A stretch of DNA of 64,000 bases, from NCBI RefSeq assembly GCF_011761235.1, contig NZ_JAAOYW010000001.1:868781-932780 (forward strand). The letters are read 5' to 3'. The notes beneath the pieces were generated by a model that was given only the letters and a program-made list of their open reading frames with translations, searched no databases and had not been told where the DNA came from. Shown here one piece after another: positions 1 through 11,160 of the stretch. How positions within the stretch are numbered: the first letter of the stretch is position 1; each line of letters starts with the position of its first letter. The position numbers and the translations under genes are program-made. This DNA is from Frigoribacterium faeni (GTDB lineage: Bacteria; Actinomycetota; Actinomycetes; Actinomycetales; Microbacteriaceae).

Positions 1-726
1 GACGAAGCGCGCGTCGACGCTCGTCGGGGTGCCGCCCACCTGGCGACGCATCTTGACGCGCCAGGTGCCGTCGGCGAGCTTGGTCAGCCCCGTCACGCGG
101 TGGTCGAGCTCGATCCGCGCCTCGTTCTCCTCGAGGTAGGTGAGCAGCAGGCGGGTCAGGCTGCCGAAGTCGACGTCGGTGCCCGCGGCGATGCGCGTCG
201 CCGCGATGGGCTGGTCCTTCGCGCGGCCGACGATGAGCGCCGGCGCCCACGTGCGGATGACGGAGGCGTCGGTGCTGAACTCGATGCCCGCGAACAGCGG
301 GTGGTCGCGCAGCGCCTCGTGCCGCTTGCGCAGGTACTCGACGTTCGCCTCGCCCCAGACGAAGCTCATGTGCGGCGTGGAGTTGATGAAGGCGGAGGGC
401 TCGGGCAGGGCGCCCTCGGCGACGAGGAACGACCAGAACTGCCGCGACACCTGGAACTGCTCGTTGACCTTCACGGCGCTGCTGGTGTCGATCGAGCCGT
501 CGGCGCGCTCGGGCGTGTAGTTGAGCTCGCAGAGGGCCGAGTGGCCCGTGCCCGCGTTGTTCCACGGGTTGCTCGACTCTTGTGCCACGTCGCCGAGCGC
601 CTCGTAGACCTGGATCGTCCACGTCGGCTCGAGCTGCTTGATCATGGCGCCCAGGGTGGCGCTCATGACGCCGGCCCCGATGAGGGCGACGTCGACGGGC
701 TTCGTTGCCTTCGATGCTTCGGTCAC
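1..726 (-). CDS. mqo: Malate:quinone oxidoreductase, 5' part only
   Basis: Membrane-associated FAD enzyme that oxidises malate to oxaloacetate and feeds electrons to the quinone pool, linking the citric acid cycle to respiration. The window holds the first 242 codons; the family is about 490-500 residues, so the C-terminal half lies outside. Visible are an N-terminal dinucleotide-binding segment (IGAGVMSATLG, near residues 16-26), the family block SSNPWNNAGTGHSALCE, and NSTPHMSFVWG. I chose GTG at 724-726 because a TAGACT hexamer (734-739) lies seven bases upstream and no Shine-Dalgarno is present, which suggests a leaderless mRNA. Identification rests on sequence motifs I recognise; it is confident. 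The next gene on this strand (SGNH lipoprotein) begins further upstream and is separated by 55 bases. Confidence 0.93.
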   Translation of the reverse strand, partial: MTEASKATKPVDVALIGAGVMSATLGAMIKQLEPTWTIQVYEALGDVAQESSNPWNNAGTGHSALCELNYTPERADGSIDTSSAVKVNEQFQVSRQFWSFLVAEGALPEPSAFINSTPHMSFVWGEANVEYLRKRHEALRDHPLFAGIEFSTDASVIRTWAPALIVGRAKDQPIAATRIAAGTDVDFGSLTRLLLTYLEENEARIELDHRVTGLTKLADGTWRVKMRRQVGGTPTSVDARFV

Positions 727-781
727 GAGGAGCAGTCTAGGCGTCGCGTCTGGGTGCCGGACGGCCGAGCCGTCCGGTGCG

Positions 782-1459
782 TCACAGCCCGAGCGTGGTC
801 AGCTCGGCGTCCATGCGCCGGGCCATCTCCGCGTAGCCGTCGTCGTTCGGGTGCAGCCCGTCGGCGGCCATCCACTCGGGGTGCCCCTCGAGCCAGCGCG
901 AGGCCCCGGGCACCCAGTCCGCGCCCACGTCGAGCGCGGCGTCGTGGACCCAGCCCGCGATGACGTCGACGCTCTCGGGGCGCTCGTCGGTGTACCAGAA
1001 CGGCTCGACGACGACGAGGCGCGCGTCGGGCAGGGCGCCCGCGATCCGGTCGAGGTCGGCGCCGATCTGGTCGTGGATCTCGTCGGCCCGGGCGTCGTAC
1101 GAGAAGGAGTCGTTCAGCCCCATCGTGACGACCACGATGTCCGGGTCGGCGGCGACGACGAGGCCGGGCAGGTCCCCGCCCTCGAACGACGTGCGGTGGT
1201 TGACGAAGCCGAGGCCGTTGACGCTCGGGTTGTACTCCCGCCAGCCGCGCTCCTCGCTGATGATCGTCGACCAGCGCAGCGACGGGTCGGAGGCGCCCGT
1301 CCCGAGCGTGTACGAGTCGCCGTAGAACGCGACGAGCGGACCGTCCCCCGCGGGCACGGACTGCGACGCGGCGGGCTGCTCCGCCGCCGGGGCGGCACAG
1401 CCCGTCAGCACGGCGACGGAGGCGACGAGGGCGGCGAGGCCGGACGTGAGACGGGTCAT
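782..1459 (-). CDS. SGNH/GDSL-family hydrolase, predicted lipoprotein
   Basis: 225 residues. The N-terminus is a lipoprotein signal peptide with a lipobox ending LTGC (Cys21), so the mature protein should be anchored to the outer face of the membrane. The SGNH catalytic blocks are present in order: GDSY with Ser49 (block I), GLND with Asn116 (block III), and DGLHPN with Asp200 and His203 (block V). Such proteins are esterases or lipases acting on acyl or acetyl esters; the substrate cannot be told. The length is typical for single-domain members. It sits between mqo and asd, both on the same strand, but neither suggests a substrate. No clear Shine-Dalgarno is visible before ATG 1459. Confidence 0.85.
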   Translation of the reverse strand: MTRLTSGLAALVASVAVLTGCAAPAAEQPAASQSVPAGDGPLVAFYGDSYTLGTGASDPSLRWSTIISEERGWREYNPSVNGLGFVNHRTSFEGGDLPGLVVAADPDIVVVTMGLNDSFSYDARADEIHDQIGADLDRIAGALPDARLVVVEPFWYTDERPESVDVIAGWVHDAALDVGADWVPGASRWLEGHPEWMAADGLHPNDDGYAEMARRMDAELTTLGL

Positions 1460-1510
1460 GCCGGGGGTTCGGAGCCACGCCGGGCGCGGTTCGGGAGCCG
1501 CCTGTCTCGA

Positions 1511-1553
1511 CGACCGAGGAGGCGCCGGTCGCCGACCCGCGCCTCCTCGGTCG
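1511..1553. terminator. Perfect 15-bp inverted repeat after asd
   Basis: Arms 1511-1525 and 1539-1553 are perfectly complementary, with a 13-base loop, and lie directly downstream of the asd stop. There is no U-tract, as is common in high-GC actinobacteria. The stem contains GGAGGCGC and its complement, the octamer that also forms the stems at 11161-11207 and 45475-45509. Confidence 0.7.
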
Positions 1554-1564
1554 CGGTCGCGACC

Positions 1565-4114
<2,550 letters not shown>

Positions 4115-4127
4115 CTAGCGTGGGGGC

Positions 4128-4937
4128 ATGACCGACGCCGCCGCGGACGCCCGCGGATCCGCCAGCCGCCTCCAGGACAGCCGTCCCCTCCGCACGCTCG
4201 CCCGCGTGGGGTTCGCGATGAACGGCCTGCTCCACGTCCTGATCGGCGGGATCGCCCTCGGCGTCGCGACCGGTGGGGGCGGCGAGGCCGACCAGGGCGG
4301 CGCGCTCGGCCAGCTCGCGTCGCGCCCCGGCGGCGCCGCGGTGCTCTGGGTGGTCGTCGTCGGCCTGTGGGCCCTCGGACTGTTCCAGCTGCTCGAGGCC
4401 GCCCTGGTGCGGGGCACCGACAAGGAGGCGTGGGCCGAGCGCGCGAAGGAGGGCGGCAAGGGCGTCGCCTACGTCGCCGTCGGGGTGACGGCCTTCACGT
4501 TCGCCCGGGGCGGCTCGTCGGACAGCTCGGACCAGACGCAGAGCCTCAGCTCGCGCCTGATCGGCACGCCGGGCGGGGTGGTGCTGCTCGTGGCGCTCGC
4601 CCTCGCCGTCGTCGCGATCGGGGTCTACTTCGTGGTCAAGGGGGTGCGGCAGAAGTTCCGCGAGGACCTCGTCGTGCCGTCCGGCACGGCCGGCCGCGCC
4701 ACCGTGGCCCTCGGGGTCGTCGGCTACGTGGCCAAGGGCGTCGCGATCGCGGTGGTCGGCGTGCTGTTCGCGGTGGCGGCGTTCACCGCCGACCCGGACG
4801 AGGCCACCGGCCTCGACGGCGCGCTCAAGGCGCTGGCGGGCCTGCCTGCCGGCGTGGTGGTGCTGTCGGTCGTCGCGGCCGGGCTGATCGCCTTCGGCCT
4901 CTACAGCGTCGTCCGGGCCCGGCGCGCCCGGCTCTGA
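4128..4937 (+). CDS. DUF1206 multi-pass membrane protein
   Basis: 269 residues with about six membrane segments arranged as three similar helical pairs (first pair near residues 30-50 and 68-90), the pattern of DUF1206 proteins. No biochemical function is known for the family. The start is ATG 4128: TAGCGT (4116-4121) lies exactly six bases upstream, so the mRNA is probably leaderless. Transcribed divergently from lysC across a 185-base spacer, and convergent with recR, with only 24 bases between the stops. Internal glycine- and serine-rich linkers separate the helical pairs. Confidence 0.8.
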   Translation: MTDAAADARGSASRLQDSRPLRTLARVGFAMNGLLHVLIGGIALGVATGGGGEADQGGALGQLASRPGGAAVLWVVVVGLWALGLFQLLEAALVRGTDKEAWAERAKEGGKGVAYVAVGVTAFTFARGGSSDSSDQTQSLSSRLIGTPGGVVLLVALALAVVAIGVYFVVKGVRQKFREDLVVPSGTAGRATVALGVVGYVAKGVAIAVVGVLFAVAAFTADPDEATGLDGALKALAGLPAGVVVLSVVAAGLIAFGLYSVVRARRARL

Positions 4938-4961
4938 CGCTGGGCCAGGTCGGGCCGGCGG

Positions 4962-5561
4962 CTACTCGGAGACGAGGCGCCGCCCCTCGAACGCCCGCCC
5001 GAGGGTGACCTCGTCGGCGTACTCGAGGTCGCCGCCGACGGGCAGTCCCGACGCGAGTCGGGTGACGCGGAGCCCGAACGGGGCGAGCATGCGCGACAGG
5101 TACGTCGCGGTCGCCTCGCCCTCGAGGTTCGGGTCGGTCGCGATGATGACCTCCTGCACCGTGTCGTCGGCCAGCCGCTGCACGAGCTGGCGGATGCGCA
5201 GGTCGTCCGGGCCGATGCCGTCGATGGGGCTGATCGCCCCGCCGAGCACGTGGTACAGGCCCCTGAACTCGCGGGTGCGCTCGATGGCCTGGACGTCTTT
5301 CGCCTCCTCGACCACGCAGATCGTGGCCGGCGACCGTCGGGGGTCGCGGCAGATGCCGCAGGTCTCCTGTTCGGTCACGTTGCCGCAGATCTCGCAGAAG
5401 CGCACCTTCGTGCGCACGTCGACGAGCAGCTCGGACAGCCGGGTGGTGTCGTACGTCTCGGTCTGCAGGATGTGGAAGGCGATGCGCTGCGCCGACTTCG
5501 GGCCGATGCCGGGGAGCCGGCCGAACTCGTCGATCAGCTCCTGGACGATTCCCTCGTACAC
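4962..5561 (-). CDS. recR: Recombination mediator RecR
   Basis: 199 residues, full length. Helps load RecA at single-strand gaps with RecF and RecO. It begins with the helix-hairpin-helix segment [18 protein letters not shown], followed by a four-cysteine zinc motif (CEIC and CGIC, residues about 57-71) and a Toprim domain ([19 protein letters not shown]). The start is GTG 5561, three bases after the dnaX stop codon, so the two genes are cotranscribed and recR translation is likely coupled to dnaX. This dnaX-recR order is conserved in many bacteria. Confidence 0.97.
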   Translation of the reverse strand: MYEGIVQELIDEFGRLPGIGPKSAQRIAFHILQTETYDTTRLSELLVDVRTKVRFCEICGNVTEQETCGICRDPRRSPATICVVEEAKDVQAIERTREFRGLYHVLGGAISPIDGIGPDDLRIRQLVQRLADDTVQEVIIATDPNLEGEATATYLSRMLAPFGLRVTRLASGLPVGGDLEYADEVTLGRAFEGRRLVSE

Positions 5562-5564
5562 GGA

Positions 5565-8063
5565 CTACTCGCTTCCCTGAGGCGTGACGCGGGGTGCGAT
5601 CGTCTCTTCTTCGATGAACTGGGCGCCGAGGATCTCGCGCACGACGGCCTCGCCGTAGCGGGAACCGGCGGGGATGCCCCGTCGGGGGTCGCCGGCCGCG
5701 GCACGGCGCTGCCCGGCGCTCGCCCCGGTGGAGGGCGCGGCGGCGGGCTGGCCCGCCCCGCCGGTCGGGGCCGACGAGCCGGGCCGCGTCGCCGGGGTCG
5801 ACGGCGCCGGCGGCGCCACGTCGACGGGCGGCGGGGCCGCGTCGACCGTGGGAGCCCCGCCGGGGGGCTCCTCGGTGATGTACTCGGGCTCGTCGGGCTC
5901 GGGGGGCGGGGTCTGCGGGATCGTCGCGACGTCCCAGCCGGTCACCGGCCCCGAGGAGGCGGGGGTCGACCCGGCGGGACGCGCCGACCTGCCGGAGGAG
6001 GAGGCGGGCGCCCGGGTCGGCGCCGCGGCGGGCGCTCGCTCGGACGTGGGCTCGGGTGCGGCCGGGCTCGCGGGCCGCGGCTCGGCCGACACGGGCTGCG
6101 GCTCGGGAGCCGACGTCGGTCGGGCGGCCGAGGACGACTCGGTCGGGGCGACCGCGGCGGCCGCCGCGGGGGCAGGGCCGTCGCCGGCGCCCTCGACGCG
6201 GGCGATGTACTTGACGCGGACGCCCAGTACCTGCTGGATGGCCCGTCGGAGGTGCTCGCTGACGCCCTCGCCGGCGCCCTCGGGCTTCTTGAACGCCTCG
6301 ACGTCGTGGGCGCTCGGGAACGTCAGCGTGAGCACGTCGTCGGCGTAGCCCTGCACGCTGGCCGTGACGACCACCATCCAGGCCGTGCGACGGGCCTTCT
6401 CGACGACCTCGACGATCTCGGGCCAGGCGTCGCGCATCTGCTGCAGCGACACGGGGCCGACCGGGGACGCGGAGGCGCCCGCCGGCGGGACGGCGCCCTC
6501 GACGGGAGGCGTCCGGGCCCAGGCGGCCGAGTGCGCCGCGGTCGGGGTGGCGGGCTCCGAGGCGGAGGACCCGTCGTCGGGCGCGGCCGACGCTGGCGTC
6601 GTCGCCTGCGCGGAGACGGCCCCCGGCGCCGAGTCGCGGCCGGGCGTCGAGACGCTCTCGGCGGCGGCCGGACGCGACGGCGCGACGGCGCCCCACGCCG
6701 CCGAGGCCGCGGCGGGGTCGGACGTGCTCGTCGTCGTGGCACGGGCGGCGTCGGAGCCGGGGCTCGAGCCGGCCCCCGCGCCGGCGCGGCCGGCGGCCCC
6801 GGCCTGCGGCTGAGCGCCGGATCGCGGAGCGGCCGTCGACGTGCTCGCCGGGGCGGCGGACGCCGCCGGCAGCGGGTGGACGGTGTCGCCCGCGGCGCCG
6901 TCGACGCCGACGCGGCGCTCGAGCCGCTCGACGCGGGCGAGCGCGCCGCGCGTGGTCTCGTCGGCCTCGGGCACGAGGACGCGCGCGATCATCAGCTCGA
7001 GGTGCAGTCGGGGCGACGTCGCGCCCGTCATGTCGGTCAGGGCCCGGTTGACGACGTCGGCGGAGCGCGAGAGCTCGGCGGCGCCGAACGCGTGCGACTG
7101 CTGCACGAGCCGGTCGAGCTCTTCGGGCGTGATGCCGCGGAGCACCGCGGAGGCGCCCTCGACGGTCGCGCCGACGACGATGAGGTCGCGGAGGCGCTCG
7201 AGCAGGTCCTCCACGAAGCGACGAGGGTCTTGACCGGTCTGGACGACGCGGTCGACGGCCGCGAAGGCCGCCGCGCCGTCGCGCTGCCCGAGGGCGACGA
7301 CGACGTCGTCGAGGAGGGCGGCGTGCGTGTAGCCGAGCAGGGCCACGGCGCGCTCGTACTCGATGCCGTCGTCGTCGCTGCCGGCCATCAGCTGGTCGAG
7401 CAGCGAGAGGGTGTCGCGGACGGACCCGCCGCCCGCCCGGACGACCAGCGGCAGGACGCCGGGGGCCGCGGCGACGCCCTCGCTCTCGCTGAGCTGCTGC
7501 ACGTACTCGAGCATCTGCGCCGGGGGCACGAGACGGAACGGGTAGTGGTGCGTGCGGGAGCGGATGGTGCCGATGACCTTGTCGGGCTCGGTCGTCGCGA
7601 AGATGAACTTGACGTGCTCGGGCGGCTCTTCGACGACCTTGAGCAGGGCGTTGAACCCCTGCGGCGTGACCATGTGGGCCTCGTCGAGGATGAAGATCTT
7701 GAAGCGGTCGCGCGCGGGGGCGAAGACGGCGCGGTCGCGGATGTCGCGGGCGTCGTCGACGCCGTTGTGGCTGGCGGCGTCGATCTCGATGACGTCGAGC
7801 GAGCCGCCGCCGTCGCGCGCGAGCTCGACGCACGAGGGGCAGACGCCGCACGGGGTGTCGGTCGGGCCCTCGGCGCAGTTCAGGCAGCGGGCGAGGATGC
7901 GGGCCGACGTGGTCTTGCCGCAGCCCCTCGGACCGCTGAACAGGTACGCGTGGTTGACCCGGTCGGCTCGCAGTGCGGTGCGGAGCGGATCGGTCACCTG
8001 CGACTGTCCGATCAGCTCGGCGAAGTTCTCTGGCCGGTAACGGCGATACAGGGCGGTGACCAC
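5565..8063 (-). CDS. dnaX: DNA polymerase III subunits gamma/tau
   Basis: Clamp-loader ATPase of the replicative polymerase. 832 residues. The AAA+ part fills the first 370 residues: Walker A GPRGCGKTT at 44-52, a four-cysteine zinc module (CLNC, CGVCPSC, residues 60-77), and DEAH of Walker B. The tail is a long Ala/Pro/Ser/Thr-rich linker broken by a conserved domain (about 520-600), followed by a short C-terminal segment. I start it at GTG 8063 rather than at any of the farther upstream in-frame starts: the protein then opens with the family signature ALYRRYRPENF, and TACTCT (8070-8075) lies exactly six bases upstream, giving a leaderless mRNA. I see no slippery site for a shorter gamma form. 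Confidence 0.96.
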   Translation of the reverse strand: MVTALYRRYRPENFAELIGQSQVTDPLRTALRADRVNHAYLFSGPRGCGKTTSARILARCLNCAEGPTDTPCGVCPSCVELARDGGGSLDVIEIDAASHNGVDDARDIRDRAVFAPARDRFKIFILDEAHMVTPQGFNALLKVVEEPPEHVKFIFATTEPDKVIGTIRSRTHHYPFRLVPPAQMLEYVQQLSESEGVAAAPGVLPLVVRAGGGSVRDTLSLLDQLMAGSDDDGIEYERAVALLGYTHAALLDDVVVALGQRDGAAAFAAVDRVVQTGQDPRRFVEDLLERLRDLIVVGATVEGASAVLRGITPEELDRLVQQSHAFGAAELSRSADVVNRALTDMTGATSPRLHLELMIARVLVPEADETTRGALARVERLERRVGVDGAAGDTVHPLPAASAAPASTSTAAPRSGAQPQAGAAGRAGAGAGSSPGSDAARATTTSTSDPAAASAAWGAVAPSRPAAAESVSTPGRDSAPGAVSAQATTPASAAPDDGSSASEPATPTAAHSAAWARTPPVEGAVPPAGASASPVGPVSLQQMRDAWPEIVEVVEKARRTAWMVVVTASVQGYADDVLTLTFPSAHDVEAFKKPEGAGEGVSEHLRRAIQQVLGVRVKYIARVEGAGDGPAPAAAAAVAPTESSSAARPTSAPEPQPVSAEPRPASPAAPEPTSERAPAAAPTRAPASSSGRSARPAGSTPASSGPVTGWDVATIPQTPPPEPDEPEYITEEPPGGAPTVDAAPPPVDVAPPAPSTPATRPGSSAPTGGAGQPAAAPSTGASAGQRRAAAGDPRRGIPAGSRYGEAVVREILGAQFIEEETIAPRVTPQGSE

Positions 8064-8167
8064 GGGACAAGAGTAGTCGGGGCCGCCGACGTCCGTGCCG
8101 GAGGACGCCCGACGCGACCCCCCATCGGGGGTGGGCGGCACCCCTGGCGCACGTCGCGACTCCGCGG

Positions 8168-8173
8168 TATCTT
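8168..8173 (+). promoter_or_regulatory. Possible -10 element upstream of the alternate-signal protein gene
   Basis: TATCTT sits 117 bases before the start codon at 8290 in a spacer that is otherwise GC-rich. No convincing -35 is visible. It would leave a long leader. Weak call. Confidence 0.3.
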
Positions 8174-8289
8174 CATCGCACCGGGCGTGCCTCACCACCA
8201 CGCGCCGACCCGCCTCACCAGCGGGGACGCCCCGGTCGCGACCCACCCTCGCGGCCCACCGGCCAGGATCAGGATCAGGAGACACCCGC

Positions 8290-8907
8290 ATGTCCGCAGC
8301 CACGGCGTCCTCGCGCGCCCACCGCCTCTCCGTCTCGGGCAAGGTCAGGGCCGTGCTGGCCCTGGGCACCGTGCTCGGGCTCGGCACCGTCGCCACCCTC
8401 GCGGCGTTCACCGACACCGTCACCGCGACCGGCAGCTTCAGCACCGGCGTCCTCGACCTCAAGCTCAACGACCAGGACTCGACGACGGCCCTCACCGGCC
8501 TGACGATGACGGCCGCGAAGCCCGGGGACACGACCTACGCGCTCCTCACGGTCAAGAACGCCGGCTCGCTCCCGTTCGGCTACACGTACGCGACGACGAG
8601 CACGACGGGCACCGACCCCCAGGTGCTCGCCGCGGCGCTCAACTTCGGCGTCGCCAGCCTCGGCACGGCCGCCGACACCAGCACGGCGCCGACCTGCAAC
8701 GCGGGCGCCTTCACGGCGGCGACCACGGTGGTCACCGCGGCGACGACGAAGCTCAGCGCTGGCCCGGCGACCGCCGCGCCCCGCCCCCTGGGCGTCGGCC
8801 AGGTCGAGTACCTCTGCGTCCGCGCGGAGGTCGCCCCCGACGCCGGCAACGCGGTGCAGGCCAAGAGCGTGACCGCGACCATGACGGTCACCGCCACCCA
8901 GCAGTAG
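8290..8907 (+). CDS. Exported protein with alternate (SipW-type) signal sequence
   Basis: 205 residues. The start ATG 8290 follows a good AGGAG eight bases upstream; the open frame further upstream has no such site. Residues 17-40 are a hydrophobic stretch ending TLAAFTDTVTA, followed by GSFSTGVLDLKLN. This A-F-x-D ... F-x-x-G-x-L-x-L pattern is that of TasA/CalY-like and actinobacterial alternate-signal proteins, cleaved by SipW-type peptidases rather than the usual one. The remainder is a Thr/Ala-rich beta-type domain with two cysteines (CNAG, YLCVR). The gene for a SipW-type peptidase follows 157 bases later on the same strand, so this is the likely substrate. Biological role unknown; relatives form fibres or surface layers in Bacillus. 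Confidence 0.8.
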   Translation: MSAATASSRAHRLSVSGKVRAVLALGTVLGLGTVATLAAFTDTVTATGSFSTGVLDLKLNDQDSTTALTGLTMTAAKPGDTTYALLTVKNAGSLPFGYTYATTSTTGTDPQVLAAALNFGVASLGTAADTSTAPTCNAGAFTAATTVVTAATTKLSAGPATAAPRPLGVGQVEYLCVRAEVAPDAGNAVQAKSVTATMTVTATQQ

Positions 8908-8916
8908 CCCTCGGCC

Positions 8917-8966
8917 CCCGCCTCCCAGGGCGGGCGTCCCGGAGCCCCCGCCTCCCTAGGCGGACG
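8917..8966 (+). terminator. Two tandem GC hairpins between substrate and peptidase genes
   Basis: CCCGCC/GGCGGG around 8917-8934 and CCGCCT/AGGCGG around 8949-8962, each with a short loop, follow the stop at 8907. They may terminate transcription or reduce it before the peptidase gene, a plausible way to make more substrate than protease. The two hairpins are themselves approximate direct repeats. Confidence 0.45.
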
Positions 8967-9064
8967 CGGCCCGGACAGGGAGCGGCGGAGTCCGGCGTCG
9001 GGTGCCCGACTCCGCCGTTCCCCCCACGATCCACCTGCCCGACGCTCGACGAGGGGAGCCACCG

Positions 9065-10177
9065 ATGGCGTCCTCCCCCGGGCGCGCGCGGCACGACCGG
9101 CCGCCGCTCGACCACGCCCGCCGGTCGGCACGGGCGCGCTTCGTCGCGCGCGAGGTCGTCCTGTGGGCCGGCGCCCTGACGGGAGTGGTCTGCCTGACCG
9201 CCGCGGCCCTCGCGGTCGTCGCCGGGGTGACGCCCCTCGTGTTCCGCTCGGGGTCGATGTCGCCGGGCATCCCCACCGGCGCGCTCGCCCTGGCGAAGAC
9301 CGTCCCGGCCTCGGAGGTGCGCCCGGGCGACGTCGTGAGCGTCCCGCGCGCGGACGGCGTCCGGGTGACCCACCGCGTGGTCGAGGCGGACGACGCGGGC
9401 GGCGCCTCCCGCTCGCTCGTGCTCAAGGGCGACGCGAACCCGGTCACCGACCCCGAGCCCGTCGTCGTCGCGGAGGCGGACCGCGTCTTCTGGTCGACGC
9501 CGCGGCTCGGCGAGTGGGTCGACCAGGCGCTGCGTCCGGGCTGGGTGTTCGTCGTCGGGACGCTCTTCGGCATGCTGGCGATGATCGGCTTCCGGCGCCC
9601 GGGCCCCGACGAGCTCGCGGCGACCGCGCGCGACGTGCCGCCCGGAGCCGACGAGGGAGCCGAGGAGGCGCCCGCCGGTCGCGAGGACGGGCCGCGCCAC
9701 GCTGCCGGCCGGCACCGGACCTCCGGCGCCGCCGTGGTCTCGGGCGTCGTCGCCCTGGCTCTCGCGGCCGCGCTCGCCGCCGCTCCCCCGGAGCCGACCC
9801 TCGCCGCCTTCGCGGACACCTCGCGCGGCACCTCGACCCTCAAGACCGGCAGCCTGGTGGCCGCGTCGACCCTGACCTGCACGGGCGGCGGGGCGCTGGG
9901 TTCCCCGACCCTGACCTGGTCGGCCCCCGCGAGCTCCGGGGGCGTCGCCCCCTCAGGGTGGCGGATCCTCAAGGACGGCGCGACGGTCGCCACGACGTCG
10001 ACCGGGACGGCGACGTCGTACCCCCTGTCGGGGTCGCTGCTGGGCGGGGGCACCTCCACCTATCGCGTGCAGGCGATCGTGGGGACGGCGCCCTGGACGT
10101 CGCCGCAGTCTCCCGGGTACTCGGTGACGCTCGTGACCCTGGGCCTCGGCTCGGTCTGCAACGCCCCCGTCACCTGA
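9065..10177 (+). CDS. SipW-type signal peptidase fused to an alternate-signal substrate-like domain
   Basis: 370 residues. ATG 9065 has GGGGAG seven bases upstream. Membrane segment at 31-57, then a type I signal peptidase core: Ser64 in SGSM, His103 in VTHRV in the position where bacterial enzymes have lysine (the ER/SipW form), and the KGDAN box at 121-125. A second membrane segment lies at 158-176. After a charged linker comes a third hydrophobic stretch (221-242) ending LAAFADTSRGTSTLKTGSLVA, the same kind of alternate signal as in the protein encoded at 8290, followed by a Ser/Thr/Gly-rich fibronectin-like domain (residues 270-370). Protease and apparent cognate substrate are thus one polypeptide, in one uninterrupted frame. 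Confidence 0.82.
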   Translation: MASSPGRARHDRPPLDHARRSARARFVAREVVLWAGALTGVVCLTAAALAVVAGVTPLVFRSGSMSPGIPTGALALAKTVPASEVRPGDVVSVPRADGVRVTHRVVEADDAGGASRSLVLKGDANPVTDPEPVVVAEADRVFWSTPRLGEWVDQALRPGWVFVVGTLFGMLAMIGFRRPGPDELAATARDVPPGADEGAEEAPAGREDGPRHAAGRHRTSGAAVVSGVVALALAAALAAAPPEPTLAAFADTSRGTSTLKTGSLVAASTLTCTGGGALGSPTLTWSAPASSGGVAPSGWRILKDGATVATTSTGTATSYPLSGSLLGGGTSTYRVQAIVGTAPWTSPQSPGYSVTLVTLGLGSVCNAPVT

Positions 10178-10270
10178 CCCGCAGCGCCGCAGCGCCCGTG
10201 CAGAGGCGGCGCCTCCCTCGAGTACGCGACCGGCCAACCCTGTCTCGACCAGGCAGGAGGCCACGCCGCA

Positions 10271-10291
10271 GTGCCGCAGGGGCGGCGGCAC
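10271..10291 (+). terminator. Hairpin after the peptidase gene
   Basis: GTGCCGC (10271-10277) and GCGGCAC (10285-10291) form a perfect 7-bp stem downstream of the stop at 10177. It could end the peptidase transcript before the convergent SRP RNA gene. No U-tract on this strand. Confidence 0.4.
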
Positions 10292-10301
10292 GTCAAAAAG
10301 A

Positions 10302-10392
10302 AGCAGCTCCTCACGCACCCGCCAGAGCCCGGTTGCCCTTGCTGCGTTTCCGCCCTGGGGGAGTTGGCCTGGATGGCGCCACGTGAGGAGCC
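10302..10392 (-). ncRNA. ffs: Signal recognition particle RNA, small bacterial type
   Basis: On the minus strand the SRP apical loop is unmistakable: CCAGGGCGGAAACGCAGCAAGGGCAACC, quoted here only by its key parts GGAAA and GCAGCAAGGG (about 10330-10355). The ends pair perfectly (GCTCCTCACG at the 5' side near 10391 with CGTGAGGAGC at the 3' side near 10304), giving a hairpin of about 91 bases that matches the small SRP RNA of actinobacteria. It binds Ffh and directs membrane proteins to SecYEG. A T-rich run (CTTCTTTTT) just after the 3' end acts as terminator. End positions are good to a few bases. Location about 2 kb from dnaX is typical. Confidence 0.93.
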
Positions 10393-10398
10393 TCGAGA

Positions 10399-10404
10399 AG
10401 TTTA
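10399..10404 (-). promoter_or_regulatory. -10 element of the SRP RNA gene
   Basis: TAAACT on the minus strand lies seven bases before the deduced 5' end of the SRP RNA at about 10392. No recognisable -35 is present. Confidence 0.65.
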
Positions 10405-10449
10405 GCGGGTGCTGGGCGCCTCGCGCGACCCGGGGTGTTGCCTGGGTGC

Positions 10450-11130
10450 ATGAGAATCGTCATCGCCGGAGGACACGGCAAGATCGCCCAGCTCCTCGAA
10501 CGCCGACTCGCCGACGCCGGGCACGACCCGGTGGGCATCGTCCGCAACCCCGACCACACGTCCGACCTCGAGGCGGCGGGTGCCCGTGCGCTCGTGCTCG
10601 ACCTGGAGCAGACCGACGTCGAGACCCTCGCGGGCCACCTCGACGGCGCCGACGCCGTGGTGTTCGCGGCCGGCGGCGGGGGCGGCAGCGGCGCGGAGCG
10701 CAAGCTCACGATCGACCGCGACGGGGCGATCCTGTTGGCCGACGCCGCCGAGAAGGCCGGCGTCTCGCGCTACGTGATGGTGTCCGCGTTCGGCACGGAC
10801 GACTTCGACCCCGAGGCGGCCCAGCTGCCCGCCGAGGACGACGACGCCGTCTACCAGGTCTACATGCGCGCGAAGAGCGAGGCCGACGCCGACCTGCGTG
10901 CCCGTGACGGCCTCGACTGGACGATCGTCCGCCCCGGCGGCCTCACGGACGACGCCGGCACCGGCCAGGTGACGGTCGGCCAGAAGGTCGAGCGCGGCAC
11001 GGTCCCCCGTGCCGACGTCGCCGAGGTCATCGCGACGGCGATCGTCGAGGGCACGGCCGTCCGGACGCAGTTCGAGCTGATCTCGGGCGAGACCGGCGTC
11101 TCGGACGCGCTCGCCACCATCAAGTACTAG
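10450..11130 (+). CDS. NAD(P)-binding atypical short-chain reductase (NmrA-like)
   Basis: 226 residues. Rossmann fold with the glycine motif IAGGHGKIAQ at residues 5-14, a poly-glycine loop near residue 77, and the YVMVSAFG strand plus an MRAKSEAD helix where extended SDRs carry Tyr-x-x-x-Lys (here Y..RAK). WTIVRPGGL is the usual substrate-side block. Members of this group reduce or sense nicotinamide dinucleotides and quinones; the substrate is unknown. ATG 10450 is preferred to a start 15 bases upstream because a TTGCCT hexamer lies exactly six bases before it. It is divergent from ffs and convergent with ackA, separated by a strong terminator. Confidence 0.8.
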   Translation: MRIVIAGGHGKIAQLLERRLADAGHDPVGIVRNPDHTSDLEAAGARALVLDLEQTDVETLAGHLDGADAVVFAAGGGGGSGAERKLTIDRDGAILLADAAEKAGVSRYVMVSAFGTDDFDPEAAQLPAEDDDAVYQVYMRAKSEADADLRARDGLDWTIVRPGGLTDDAGTGQVTVGQKVERGTVPRADVAEVIATAIVEGTAVRTQFELISGETGVSDALATIKY

Positions 11131-11160
11131 AGGTCGGACCGGGGCCTGCCCCGCCGTCGA

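Noticed and set aside
8064-8531. N-terminal extension of dnaX
   Set aside because: The extension has no DnaX homology, crosses the start of the divergent gene, and the true start has a -10 six bases upstream.
5250-9179. A 1309-codon open frame on the plus strand
   Set aside because: It runs antisense to dnaX-recR and through two real genes; the translation is Arg/Gly/Ala/Asp-rich with no domain. High-GC sequence keeps shadow frames open.
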